From positions 1 to 30,000 of the forward strand of contig JAWQFJ010026710.1 in the NCBI GenBank assembly GCA_034096865.1: a stretch of 30,000 bases of DNA, read 5' to 3'. The notes under the pieces are model-generated. The model was given only the letters and a program-made list of their open reading frames with translations, searched no databases and was not told the DNA's origin. Shown one piece after another: positions 1 through 9,956 of this stretch; position 1 is the stretch's first letter, and every line of letters starts with the position of its first letter. The stretch comes from Theodoxus fluviatilis (lineage: Eukaryota > Mollusca > Gastropoda > Cycloneritida > Neritidae). The position numbers were made by a program, and so were the translations under genes.

Positions 1-207
1 ATACAGACATAAAGTTGGCATCTGATACATGAACAAATTAGAAATAAAAGTTCACACTTTTAAACAGGATTGTTTAAAACAGTTATTTTAAGAAGTCACA
101 TGTCGGGGGTGAACAATTACAAACAAGGTGGTCATTATTACTACAGTTTCAATCTGTTGACCTCATAGTTACGCTTTGTATGAGAAAAAAAAGATCAATA
201 TTGACAG

Positions 208-2907
208 GACCCGCCAGGCGTACAGCTGTATGTGGTGACCAAAGAGGTGGTGATCAATGGGGTCTTCTTGAATAAGTACAGATGTCGACGCGGCAGCAAC
301 TCTCTGGAAGGGCTTCACGCTCACCTGAACCAAGCAATCCCAACACAGTGTGGATTAATACCATTCCAGGTAAGACAAATTTGTTAATGACACGTTGTAT
401 TTTCACTAAATAAATGAGCCGTCGCTACCAGTGGTAGCAGCAAATTGAATTATTCCTGTTTCAGAGTGGTGAGACTGCCTGTGTGGATGAATTACCTTCA
501 TTGCACTGTCCCTTGGATATGTGTGTGTTGAGCTGTGAACAATATTCAAAGCATAGACACTTTTATGACTTGGGCATAGAAACAAATGCTGTAATCTTGT
601 TTAACACTTTACCACCTAAAGCACTTTGTGACCTCCTAGTGACCTCACCTACGGGATGCCCTATGGTGGCTTGGAAGTGCCTGTTGTGTCCGTGGATAGA
701 GTGAAATTGTCCGCAAAACCGACCAAACCAAAACAATAGTTATGGGGTACACTGTTCAGCAGGTAACTTGGAAGACACAAAGGGCATCTGCCGGGCCACT
801 TTGGGTGATTCAGGTGGTAAAGGGTTATAAAAGAAATATGTTTTTCTTTGTAGGTGGATTTGACCAATGTCGGGGAGATTTATATATATTTTTTATCTGT
901 TTGAAGTTTCAAAATCAACTATGTTTGTTTCGCTGATGTTTCAGGTCTACCTGCTTGCGTTTGCGGTTCAGTGGAACAGCAGGATGGAATCCCTTCAGGT
1001 TGCTGGCGGAAAGGGGCGCGTCTCGTCTTGCACGGACCCAAGGCTGATCCAAAGACTCAACCAGCAAGCGGAGTTCCTGTTTGGCAAGGAACATGTGTTC
1101 GAGCCCAACTTTGTGGCACCTATGCCGTCCGACTCGGAAGGCGAGGAAAACGAAAGAGAGAAAGAGCTCCTTGGCATCGAGTATGCGGTGTGTCAGTCGA
1201 CCGGCTTCAGCCCCAAAGACTACTATGTTGACCACGGTAAGATGCTCAATTAGGTTTATAATTGCCAGAAAATAAATTTGACATACATGCTGCATCGTAC
1301 GATAACATTGACAGTTTTTTTGAAGGGTATAAAGTGAGGTTGAAGTTAAATTTAATTAATGTAAGAACAGCACACACGCATGAATTACTTGAAACGCGTA
1401 TATCTCGCAAACTAAAGGCTTTCTGAGCATGTAACTTTGCAGGATACTTCATTAGTAGACCCTACAACTATGGGAAAAATTCTAGAAGCATTTGGTCAGT
1501 ACAATGTGAGCCTTTAACAGTTTGTACTGCCTCTTTTCTTAATTTTGTATATTTCTTTTTACAGCGGCAGAAGAGCAAGAGAAAGAGGAGAAAGAGGATG
1601 GAGGAGACGGAGAGGAGGATGAAGGCATCGCAGTAGAGGAGGAGGAAGAAGAAACCCCTTCAGACCCTGCAGACGGCATTTCATGCGAGTTTGCTGTGCT
1701 TACTCAGGCAGAGCAAGTCACAGACACTGACAGTCCTGCACTTCAAGATGTGCTGTCTGCCAGCAATCTTCACTTGCCAGGATTTGAAGAGGTTGAAGCT
1801 TTGGCACTTGCCCTTCTCAGATTGGCCGATGAAGGGGACCAGCATATTGTGCCAGCCACCGACAGACAAGAGATCCACTCCTGCTTTGACAAACTCAAAG
1901 ACCATGACAAATCTTTCAGGAAATTTGTGAAACAGTATGAGAGCAAGTGGGGCTATACATTGTTTGGTCGGTGCTTGGGGCCTGATTCGTTGGAGAGCAG
2001 TGCAGCACAAAAAACCAAGTTTGCCAGACGTTATGCACCTGCCCAGCAAATTTCAGAAGACTCTCGACTTCTGTATTTGCTGGTCAAGATGCTGCGTAAT
2101 CGGCCACCAGCAAACACTGTCACGCCAACGAAACAGGCCTTGAGGATCACAGCCAGCTACAAGAGGATTGTGGACCGTGTTACGGATGACCCCATCTTGT
2201 GTGGCCTCAATATGCCACTGCCCAACATCAACCCCAAGTCAGTGACAACGTTCTTGGTGAAGCAGGAGAAGAAGGCCAACTACTTAGCGACTCAGGTGCC
2301 AAGAACGAAGCCACGACAGTCGGTCTTGTCCAACGCCCCTTTTCCTGATGCAGTTCATCTACCATCGACTGTGACTTCAACACGTGATGAGGTCCAGTAT
2401 GCTGTTCAGCCCCATGTGTCTGGTAAGCGTCGGCTGGAGAAGCGGCGCTTGGACTTTGACGCTGAACCAGTCATTCGCAAGGGGAGACCATCTGCCACAG
2501 CTGCATCAGCCACAGCCACAGCAACCAGTGAAGTGCCTATCAAGCCTCGTCCTTGTGTGGTGACAGACCGGACACCAGTTCTGCTGGTCACACCCTCACA
2601 GCCGCAAGGTCCAGGTGTAACCTTTTGCGGGTTTGCTGGGGGCTTCATTTTGAACCCACCACCGAAACCAGTCACTGCCGCCCCAGTCATGCCAGGCAAA
2701 CGTGGGAAACCATGCAGCGCTTGTGGCCTTCCACGGTGTGGTGGGAAACGTAAGCGATATACTCTGACTGTTGAAAACAAAAAGAAGTTCTTCACTTTTT
2801 GCCCTCAAAGCAGAAAGTCCACCACTGCTGGATTTGAAAATGTCCAGTACAATGATTATGAACACTTCAAAAGGGTTGTTGATGACAAACTGGGTATGGG
2901 GGAGTGA
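208..2907 (+). CDS. Transposase-like gene, last three exons (5' partial)
   Basis: Exons are 208-369, 945-1236 and 1565-2907. The first junction is phase 0 (CAG|GTAAGA to TTTCAG|GTC). The second is phase 1 (CACG|GTAAG to TTTTTACAG|CG), rebuilding an Ala codon. Together they give 598 codons plus a TGA stop. Residues 25-40 carry RCRRGSNSLEGLHAHL, continuing across the first junction into FQ|VYLLAFAVQWNSR and later ELLGIEY (128-134). From memory, this order (RG-N-LEG-H, Q-YLL-W, ELLG-EY) occurs in a large group of uncharacterised metazoan transposase-derived proteins. Residues 152-187 are highly acidic. A basic KRRLEKRRL stretch (439-447) and an AT-hook-like RKGRP (456-460) suggest nuclear DNA binding. 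The C-terminus has a possible zinc site, C-x2-C-x4-C-x20-C (535-564). The reading frame is undamaged, so this may be a young element or a domesticated gene. The catalytic function is inferred. Upstream exons lie before the window, and 1-207 is AT-rich and looks intronic. Confidence 0.75.
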
Positions 2908-2934
2908 TGAGTTCATGGTTTGTGGAATAATTCA

Positions 2935-3066
2935 CCTCGCCTCACCTCCGCCTGGGGTATAGGCCGCCAATCAGCTCCTTTCAGGCATCTCTGTTCTGGG
3001 CGAGTCTTTCCAGCTGACCCCACATCTTTCCCATCTGCTTTGTGCCTGCATCCAAATCGTGGTACC
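2935..3066 (-). pseudogene. LINE ORF2 C-terminal tail remnant
   Basis: Read on the minus strand, this gives HDLDAGTKQMGKMWGQLERL, then AQNRDA, a stop, and KELIGGLYPRRR. From memory, this resembles the extreme C-terminus of a family of animal non-LTR retrotransposon polymerases, where the usual form is close to W-QLERLAQDRDAW--LVGGLYPRRG. The expected Trp after RDA is TGA here, and a second TGA follows the final Arg. It is a short dead fragment inside the 3' flank of the transposase-like gene, in antisense orientation. Element family is not assigned. Confidence 0.55.
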
Positions 3067-3623
3067 ATGTTTGTGTAATGAATGGTTGATGGTTTATGCT
3101 GGGGGGTGGGGGGTGGTTTGGTTAAACCCATTGATAATGATTTGTGTAGGTTGATTGATTGAGGAATGTGCATTGCCATGTTGTTATGTCACTGATTAGC
3201 GTGTGTGTTGGAGGGTGGGGGATGTCGTTGACTGATGATAAGAACGATGGAATGTTGTTGAATGTACGGTGTCAGTCATGTTGAAAGGTGGTTTGTTTGT
3301 TGTTAAATGTGAATTTTGATTGTGAGTGTTGTGTATAATGTTGTCCTTTTGTGCCTGTGCTATGTCAGTTGTGCCAAAGATACTGTGCTACAGAAAATGT
3401 AATGTGTCTTTCCAGCTTTAACCGTCCATGGTTCTCTTGACCCTAAACAACTAAATGCTAGATGTCATGTTGTGTGTGAGTTTCAATGTTGGATGTAAGC
3501 TGTCATGGTGAAATTATTGTGCATAGTAACTAGTATGCATAGTTGTTTAAATATAATGCGTGATAATACTCATGTGTATGGGGCGTGCTTGAACAGTAAA
3601 ATTTTAGAATTGTGACATGGATG

Positions 3624-3629
3624 AATAAA
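3624..3629 (+). promoter_or_regulatory. Candidate polyadenylation signal AATAAA
   Basis: Perfect AATAAA hexamer about 715 nt after the stop codon of the transposase-like gene. A second copy at 3854-3859 is an alternative. No cleavage site can be fixed from sequence alone. Confidence 0.4.
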
Positions 3630-3924
3630 TGGTTCATACGACAATTTAAGAAAGAAATGTACAAGTGGACATAATTCTCATCATCATCTGCTATTGTTAT
3701 GTTATGCCATATGCCATGTCTGCTTGTTTATGTGTAATTTTCCAATGTACCATTTCTGTTTGTCCTGTTTGTCACACAAGACAAATTTCCTTGTATTGGA
3801 CAATAACTTTCTAGTCTCTTGTTGTTATTTACATGTTGATGCCATACTGTCACAATAAATCTCAAAGGTTGTGCACATGCATTTCAAGTTTTCCAGTATT
3901 TTGTTATATCTTTGCCCCTCCTCT

Positions 3925-4112
3925 CTTCTTCTTCTTCTTCTTCTTCTTCTTAGTCTTCTTCTCTTTTCTTCTTCTTCTTCTTCTTCTTCTTCTTCTTCTT
4001 CTTCTTCTTCTTCTTCTTCTTCTTCTTCTTCTTCTTCTTCTTCTTCTTCTTCTTCTTCTTCTTCTTCTTCTTCTTCTTCTTCTTCTTCTTCTTCTTCTTC
4101 TTCTTCTTCTTC
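3925..4112. repeat. (TTC)n trinucleotide microsatellite
   Basis: Polypyrimidine TTC array with one interruption near 3951-3966, then about 146 nt of pure TTC (about 48 units). Any reading frames across it are homopolymer artefacts. GAA/TTC tracts of this length can form triplex DNA. Confidence 0.97.
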
Positions 4113-5141
4113 ATTCATCTTTCTACTCAACATGGATTGTGACTTGCTCTGACAACATTGTATCTATATCATCTGGTGTCCTGACCTATTGGAAATATTA
4201 CAGACATAAACTTTAAAGGTCAACATAGAATCATTTTTCTACATTAATTGAAATAACAGTTGAGGTCCTTTGGCATACACTAAACCCGGAGCGAGAGGAG
4301 TCACGATGCCTGTAAGGCCGATGCATCTATGCAAAACTCGGGTACAATGTCCGGAAATGTTGGTTACAACGACCATTTCAGCCTAAGTTGAGGTCCTGAA
4401 GTAAGCCTGTATTCCTTCCCAAAGATTCGTTTCTTCAATGTGCTCCCATTAATTCTACCACACATTGACATGCATTGTACGAGTCCTGTAGATGAACACA
4501 AAGATGTTCTCATCTTTTCGTCTCCTGCCATTAGTACCATTATCCCAGAGCTGCCTGCGGCCTTTCTCTTGCTCCTCACTCTCACTGCATTCCTACAGTT
4601 CGTCTCCGCATTTTCCCCACGTCGGCGACGAAAAGACGCAAGCTCCATCTTTCTGTCCATGACCCCAATCATTACCGCAAAATCTGCTTACGGTCTCCGC
4701 GTGTACTCGATCTCTGTCGACAAATTCCAACAAAAGAGTGGAAAAAACAGTGCAACAATTTGACATGTATGCGCAATCATCCATTACCTAACAATGACAC
4801 GACTGCTTTAGTGTAAACTCCGCTGCGTAAAAAGGTGTGTTGTGTGTGTGTGTCCTCTGTGATGTGTGTGTGAATCGGGGTGGGGGGGGGGGGGGGGGGG
4901 ACGGGGGGAGAGGAGGGAGACAGACAGAGAGGAGAGAGAGAGATATTTATTAATGCTTTGACGATTAACTGTTGTGGAAAGGAAACAGACCAGCACACAA
5001 TGACATAAAAAACTATGACCATAACTACACAACTAACGAAAATGTTATGCACTTTCTCCGGCTGTGAGAAAGATATCAAACTACTATCGTAGCTTCCTAT
5101 AACACAGGCGTGTAGCGCCTAACGTGATGAGATAGAAAGAT
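4113..5141. other. No supportable gene
   Basis: Mixed-composition intergenic DNA. It includes short TG runs (4833-4872), a G-run of about 18 G within 4877-4900, and a short GA run (4921-4942). ORFs up to 107 codons occur on both strands around 4364-4763, but they overlap each other and match nothing I recognise. Confidence 0.6.
4876..4908 (+). repeat. G-homopolymer / G-quadruplex-prone tract
   Basis: Nearly unbroken run of G (about 18) followed by ACGGGGGG. Likely length-polymorphic, and could fold as G4 on the plus strand. Confidence 0.85.
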
Positions 5142-5154
5142 TCTATTTTGGTTG
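5142..5154 (-). terminator. Candidate snRNA 3' box
   Basis: The minus strand reads CAACCAAAATAGA, starting 6 nt past the U1 3' end. It resembles the snRNA 3'-end processing box (GTTT-N0-3-AAA-R-NN-AGA), keeping the AAA...AGA core at the expected distance but lacking a clear GTTT half. It supports an intact U1 transcription unit. Confidence 0.4.
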
Positions 5155-5160
5155 AAAAGG

Positions 5161-5324
5161 CAGGGGTTAGCGCGAACGCAGACCCCCTTACGCAGAAATT
5201 ACGCGCTCGAGTCACCCGCATTTGGGGTGATCGCAGGGGTCAGCCCAACCGGAGTGCAATGGAAAGGCCTCGCCCTGGGAGGACCGCCTTGCTGATCACG
5301 GTGCCTCCCGCGCCAGGTAAGTAT
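5161..5324 (-). ncRNA. U1: U1 spliceosomal snRNA gene
   Basis: The reverse complement begins ATACTTACCTGGCG, the U1 5' end that pairs with 5' splice sites, and ends CTAACCCCTG. It is exactly 164 nt, the human U1 length, and by eye about 80% identical to human U1 recalled from memory, with no indels. The U1A-binding loop II ATTGCACTCC is perfect. Stem-loop III (TCACCC...GGGTGA) and stem-loop I (GGGAGG...CCTCCC, ACCG...CGGT) differ from human by paired, compensatory changes. Stem-loop IV closes with GCG-TTCG-CGC. The Sm-site region reads AATTTCTG. Loop I reads GATCAGCAAG where the U1-70K consensus is GATCANGAAG. No TATA box is seen upstream, as expected for a Pol II snRNA gene, and no PSE could be identified with confidence. 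It is probably functional, though a variant copy or recent pseudogene is possible because U1 is multicopy. Confidence 0.9.
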
Positions 5325-6589
5325 GCTCACTCTTCTTTGTGGGAGAAACTTCTACGCAGATACATTCACTTGCTACTGTGGTAGTCTACTGTTACGTTTC
5401 AAAACAAATATTAACATTCATTGCATGGAAGAGGGAATTCACACACAAAATCATACTTGTCCCATTTCGAACTTAATTGGTCAAATCCAAATGTTCAGTC
5501 ATGATAGAAATCTTCCATATTTAGTGGAGGGAAACAACGTTTCAATCCAATCAGGCAACACGCACTAACTTGTATGCACACCTGCAATCACGGAAGAATT
5601 CATGGGATCGAAAAGGTCTGGTCCGAAGTATTGCACGGATTGCACGTGCTGAACTCCTACATCGCACTGTGTCTCCTCAGAAGCACTCCTTTTCCTCAGA
5701 AGCCTCGGTAAATAGCATTTCCAGCTTACTTCAACGTCTGCCTAACGTAGTCGACAAAACTCAAAACACCGTAGGCGTGGTCGAACACCCGTTTCTGTGG
5801 AAGCTGACAGCATCGTGTTTATCATCCTTTCGGGTGCGGACACATGTAAAAAATAGAATAAAATTCATCTTCATTGTGCTGGAACCTAACATTTCGGTGT
5901 ACATGTACGTAAGGCAAACGTCGACTTAGTGGTTGAAATCTATGCAAGCAAACTGTGCGAAAGAGCCTCTGGCCAAATTGCCAAAAGATTTGGCTCAGAG
6001 CGGAGCTAAATCACCCAGAAACACTCACAGAAAGCCTGCTATAAGTGCTGTAGATATTGCTTCTTTCATTTTCATCTCACTCGGACTAAATACTGGCCGT
6101 TCACCGACGGAGGCGAATCGATTTATCTCCCTTACACCGACTGGTCCACCCACCCATCCACACGTCTGCATGGCAAAAGCACAGACGACACGGCACGAAG
6201 AAGCGTACATTGAGGGTCAATCACTTCACAGATCGTGGATTGCTTTGGACGTGTGCGTGTTGTCATGCATTTCTCGTGTGCTTAGGATTTGTCCTCGTCA
6301 CGTTCTTTACACCAGTAGGAAGACCTTACCCAAGTATCTAGTCTATATCACGGTGAATTGGATCATTACTCATGAGACTGCACTGTCGTGCATCGAACTT
6401 TTCAATCTCCTACCTACACATGTCTATGTTCGTGTACATTATGCGCGCGCAAAGTACGGCCACTAATCGAGTTAGTCGCGTCAACTCGCATGCACACAAG
6501 CATCGGATGCATGCCAGTCAAAGACACAAGCACGCATCTTTTCAAACGACAGCGAGCTATCTATCATTCCTGACACAGACGGACACACT

Positions 6590-6590
<1 letters not shown>
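5325..6590. other. No supportable gene
   Basis: Upstream flank of U1 and intergenic DNA. Plus-strand ORFs of 119 and 177 codons (5570-5929, 5933-6466) have ordinary composition, no recognisable domain and no splice or start context, so I treat them as chance. Confidence 0.55.

Positions 6591-6593
<3 letters not shown>

Positions 6594-6628
<35 letters not shown>
6594..6628. repeat. (AT)n microsatellite
   Basis: Pure AT dinucleotide run of about 35 nt. It sits exactly at the 3' end of the minus-strand LINE, just past its AATAAA, so it may have grown from that element's tail. Confidence 0.95.
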
Positions 6629-6631
<3 letters not shown>

Positions 6632-7611
6632 TTATTCATACGCACATACCTTCCCTTGACAGGCAAGCTCATGGCGTTTACAATCCAAAGAATCAACACT
6701 CATACAACCACTCAACACCACATTCCTACAAAAACTCACACACTACACACATAAACAAAAAACAAAAACTAAGATCCAATAGAACAAATAGAACAAACTA
6801 TACAATATACACAGCACTTGCAGGCCAGGTCAAGTAAGGCGAAGCAGCTCAGCGGGAAAGGCGGATCGGAAGAGGTGGGTCTTTAGAGCACTTTTGAACT
6901 GGGGCAGAGTGTCAGAATGACGGACTGAGAGAGGGAGACTATTCCAGGTTACAGGTCCAATATAGGAGAAGGCACGCTGTCCTTGAGTTTTCTTATTACG
7001 GCGGGGGACCTTAAGCATTCTAGAGTCAGCAGCTGAGCGTAGAGATCTGGAGGGCGTGTAGACTGCAAGAATTTCTGTAAGAGCGTGTGGTGCGGTGTTG
7101 TCGATGGCTTTGAAGCACAAAGTAGCAAGTTTATAATCTATCCTCTGAGAGATGGGGAGCCAGTGAAGTGTATGTAGGAGTGAAGAGACATAGGTACGCT
7201 TGGGACATTGAAAAACTAGCCTAGCAGCACAATTCTGAACTTTCTGGAGTTTGTTAAGCAGTGTCGGGGATTCCAGCAAGATGAGAGTTTCCATAGTCGA
7301 GACGAGACAGAGCAAGTGATGTGATGAGCGTTTTGGTGGCCTGCTGAGAAAGATAATGACGAATGGTATTAATTTTCCTTAGCTCATAATATGCAGACTT
7401 TGTTGACATGAGATCTCATTGACAGATCATCGTCAAACATGACGCCTAAATTTCTAACAGACTGAGAGAAGACGATGTCACTGTGACCAATGGTTAGTTT
7501 GAGGGCCTGATCCTATTTGCCTCCGCCGCCCACCAGGAGTGCTTCAGTGTTTGAGTCATTGAGTTGGAGCTTGTTCCGGGTCATCCACCGTTTCACGTCA
7601 GAGATAAAGTG
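6629..7611 (-). mobile_element. 5'-truncated LINE (CR1/L2-like RT C-terminus)
   Basis: On the minus strand, 7315-6830 is an open stretch of about 161 codons. It has the classic LINE polymerase C-terminal motifs: LLNKLQKVQNCAARLVF, LHWLPISQRIDYKLATLCFKA, LRSAADSRMLKVPRR, VTWNSLPLSVRHS and FKSALKTHLFRSAF, then a stop. Upstream, 7611-7316 continues the same polymerase (HFISDVKRWMTRNKLQLN, then an ALLVGGGGK segment, then VRNLGVMFDDDLSMRSHVNK). It carries an in-frame stop after GGGGK and at least one frameshift near 7400. The copy begins just downstream of where the YADD catalytic motif would be, so it is dead on arrival. The 3' UTR (6829-6629) ends with GAATAAAAC followed by (AT)n. Family assignment is from motif memory. 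Confidence 0.85.
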
Positions 7612-7639
7612 TTCGCTGGTAGAAAGAAGAGAGAACAAA

Positions 7640-7653
7640 GGGGGGGGGGGGGG
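7640..7653 (+). repeat. Poly-G run
   Basis: Fourteen consecutive G, a likely slippage site. Nothing else is recognised between the LINE edge (7611) and the CT array (7901). Confidence 0.9.
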
Positions 7654-7895
7654 CAGACTATTCTAGAAGGTACCCTGACGGTTCCACTATTCAGGTACTA
7701 TTTCGGGGAAGTGATTCATGCTGGTTGCTCTGAGATATGTGGGGCGGGCGTTAGAACAAAGAAGGGTTGGAACGTTCTGGCGAGTTCCCTGACTGTGAAC
7801 AAAGACTTCACAACATTTACCGTGTACTGTTCAAGTGATTTTCGTGCTTAATGGCCTTATTTAGCCTACAAAGGCTGATAGGCCGTAAAACGCTA

Positions 7896-7900
<5 letters not shown>

Positions 7901-7968
<68 letters not shown>
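7901..7968. repeat. (TC)n microsatellite
   Basis: Pure TC run of about 68 nt. Its right end merges into the left direct repeat of the retro-insertion, and a short TCTCTCTCC remnant precedes the right repeat as well. Confidence 0.97.
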
Positions 7969-7970
<2 letters not shown>

Positions 7971-8114
7971 CAAATTATGACACAAACATATGTAGATCTG
8001 TGAGCACTTACTTATATCATGCATTAAACAGAAGGCAGATAACCATGCTAATGAGAGAAGTTGCATGATGAATAACGTGGATTCTGACTTCCTTGTACTG
8101 GGCTGAAGATCTAC
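7961..8114 (+). repeat. Left direct repeat (long target-site duplication)
   Basis: From TCTCTCTCC through CACAAATTATGACACAAACA to TCTAC. It matches 9957-10108 with about five substitutions and a 2-nt indel, roughly 96% identity. It stops abruptly at the start of the inserted element. Confidence 0.9.
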
Positions 8115-8121
8115 TAATGAT

Positions 8122-8874
8122 TTGAAAAACTGGTATATAGAAGCAAATTCTGACTGCACAACGGTAACTCTGATATGGATGAGTCCATCAGCGACCCAGG
8201 GGTGCAACGTACGTCGATGCCGTGACTTCGTTCCCAAGATCAGGAAATCTCCGTCGAAAAGGGAACGAGACTTCAAGAGACATCAGGCATATCAAAGGAG
8301 ACAAAATGAAGGTCTACAAGTGGAAACAACTGTTGAATTGGCCACCGTTTCGTCCCCTGACATGCAGTCGCCTAAATATTTTACTCCCCCTACAACTCCG
8401 AAGATGGAACAGGCCAAGGTACGGTGTGTCAACGACGAGAACGTATGCGTGTCCCCCACAGCACTTGAATTTCATGCGACGCTTGCAACTCCGGCGACGA
8501 CACGCGAGCTTGGGGAAAAGAGTGTGTTACCTCTGGAAACACCTGCTCGAGATTCGGCGAGGAAGAACTTATCAGCGCCTCGTGACAATCGTGCGAATGA
8601 CTTTCCTGCAGACAGTGCAACAGAGGATCGGCGACGTCACGACAAGATCGTGCAATGTGCGTTTGATGGTGCAATGCACGTCGTGCCCATGGACGCCTCC
8701 GAGGTCATCCGGCAGCTTGGAGGAGTCGCCAAACCGCAAGTTGTGCATGCATGGTGTGACGCGTGTGCTGAACCGCTCACGTCTTGGATAGGGTGCGCTG
8801 TGTGTGTAGAAGCAGCGTACTGTTCTGACTGCTTTTTCAGGACCGACCACGTGAAACACCACAGCATCAAGTAA
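8122..8874 (+). CDS. Mollusc-type uncharacterised ORF with C-terminal zinc motif (5' truncated)
   Basis: The frame is open from the insertion edge to a TAA after HHSIK. The first ATG is at 8179 (231 aa), but the peptide upstream, LKNWYIEANSDCTTVTLIW, aligns with LTSWKVVGEAATTVVILRF of the ORF starting at 29374. The true N-terminus was therefore lost on insertion. Next comes a basic stretch (FVPKIRKSPSKRERDFKRHQ), then a Ser/Thr/Pro-rich linker. A cysteine-rich end follows from about residue 212, C-x2-C-x9-C-x2-C-x5-C-x2-C-x5-H-x2-H, resembling ZZ or B-box treble-clef zinc fingers. From memory, such proteins recur in mollusc genomes. The function is unknown, and a nucleic-acid-binding or gag-like role is a guess. 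There are no internal stops, so the copy is recent or under selection. Confidence 0.6.
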   Translation: MKNWYIEANSDCTTVTLIWMSPSATQGCNVRRCRDFVPKIRKSPSKRERDFKRHQAYQRRQNEGLQVETTVELATVSSPDMQSPKYFTPPTTPKMEQAKVRCVNDENVCVSPTALEFHATLATPATTRELGEKSVLPLETPARDSARKNLSAPRDNRANDFPADSATEDRRRHDKIVQCAFDGAMHVVPMDASEVIRQLGGVAKPQVVHAWCDACAEPLTSWIGCAVCVEAAYCSDCFFRTDHVKHHSIK

Positions 8875-9380
8875 AGCATTGGTTCGTGACAGCCGTGCAA
8901 ATAGAACGCTGCAGTACTTGTGGCGAACTTGTCAACTGAATACACATATTAATTCAGCAGAATATTTCCGAGCTGTGACATTTAGTGACAATTCTTTCCG
9001 ATGGCTGATTTTGATTGTTGATTTTGAATGCATTATCCTGTTTACAGTGATAGACGGTAACCATTACTGCTGTTTATTTGTACGTTGTTGATAATTTTTT
9101 GTGTAGTTTGATAACTGACTTGGATCAACAAGTTATACCCCTAGATGTATGAATGACTGACAGTACCATTGCTTTGTCTGTCTTGCCAATGGTTTACAAC
9201 TGTATACCACGATGTGATCAGTTCAAGGTTCCTTTCCGTCCGAGTACATATGGTTACATCGTTGTCAAGGATCTGGTTGAACATACATTTATTCATGTTG
9301 TTTATTATGTTTCTGTAATTAGTATTTGTTCCTTTTCCGCAGCCTGCTGGCATTCCTTGTGATTTTTTTTTACCTGCCTG

Positions 9381-9381
<1 letters not shown>

Positions 9382-9454
<73 letters not shown>
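9382..9454. repeat. (TC)n microsatellite
   Basis: Pure TC run of about 72 nt within the 3' region of the retro-insert. Confidence 0.97.
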
Positions 9455-9457
<3 letters not shown>

Positions 9458-9743
9458 CTGATCGTTTACTAGTGTTGATTTGTGTTGTTTCTTTCATTTG
9501 CTAGTTTTTGCTCTTTGATTATGGTTTGGAATGAATTATTGTCCTGGACTAGGTAGATGGTGATAATAGCCTTGTCGTGCTAGACTGATTAGCGATCTAG
9601 AAGCTGAATATACGTTCTGATAGTAGCTTTGTTGTTAAAGGAGCGGGGCTAGACCGCACGTAGTAGTACGAAACCCACACATGTTGTGCTGAAATATTTG
9701 GTTGCATCATATGTTTTTATTTTATTTATTTATTTTTGCGAAG

Positions 9744-9761
9744 GTGCGTGCGTGCGTGCAT

Positions 9762-9841
<80 letters not shown>
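9744..9841. repeat. (TG)n microsatellite
   Basis: GTGC-rich start followed by about 75 nt of pure TG. It lies within the inserted element, so it was either copied with it or expanded since. Confidence 0.97.
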
Positions 9842-9842
<1 letters not shown>

Positions 9843-9956
9843 GAATATGATTTAGTTGTTCTTGTTGGATTTCTGTTTGATTATATGATTCAGATTTTGT
9901 AAACTGATTTGTTTATGGGCCGACGGCCTGACAAATAAAGTTTCAAAGTTCAAAGT

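Larger units (their letters stand above)
2908..3880 (+). other. Putative 3' UTR of the transposase-like gene
   Basis: This non-coding stretch follows the TGA. It is TG-rich with no supportable ORF. AATAAA hexamers occur at 3624-3629 and 3854-3859, and either could set the mRNA end. A LINE coding remnant in antisense orientation lies near its start (2935-3066). Confidence 0.45.
8115..9956 (+). mobile_element. Retro-inserted element or processed transcript carrying an ORF
   Basis: A 1.84-kb segment lies exactly between two direct repeats of about 152 bp. It contains one ORF near its left edge, a long 3' non-coding region, and a terminal GGCCGACGGCC hairpin (9918-9928). It ends with AATAAA (9934-9939) and a short (TTCAAAG)n-type tail directly against the right repeat. 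That arrangement matches target-primed reverse transcription. No reverse transcriptase is encoded, so it was mobilised in trans or is a 5'-truncated copy of a longer element. Confidence 0.65.
8875..9956 (+). other. 3' non-coding part of the inserted element
   Basis: No gene is seen. It contains a (TC)n array (9382-9454), a (TG)n array (9744-9841), and the terminal hairpin, AATAAA and short-repeat tail that end the insert. Confidence 0.6.

Noticed and set aside
483..704. 73-codon ORF between 370 and 944
   Set aside because: It lies in the intron. Joining 369 directly to 945 keeps the phase and restores the conserved FQ-VYLL motif, so no exon is needed here.
3825..4216. Poly-Glu, poly-Leu and poly-Ser ORFs
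   Set aside because: Translations of the (TTC)n array in different frames. The same applies at 13708-14181.
5148..5384. Plus-strand ORF of 78 codons ending near a perfect CAGGTAAGTAT splice donor
   Set aside because: It is antisense to the U1 gene. The apparent donor is simply the complement of the U1 5' end, which pairs with donors by definition.
5570..6466. Two successive plus-strand ORFs of 119 and 177 codons
   Set aside because: No recognisable domain, no convincing start or splice context, and the length is possible by chance in about 1 kb of moderately GC-rich DNA.
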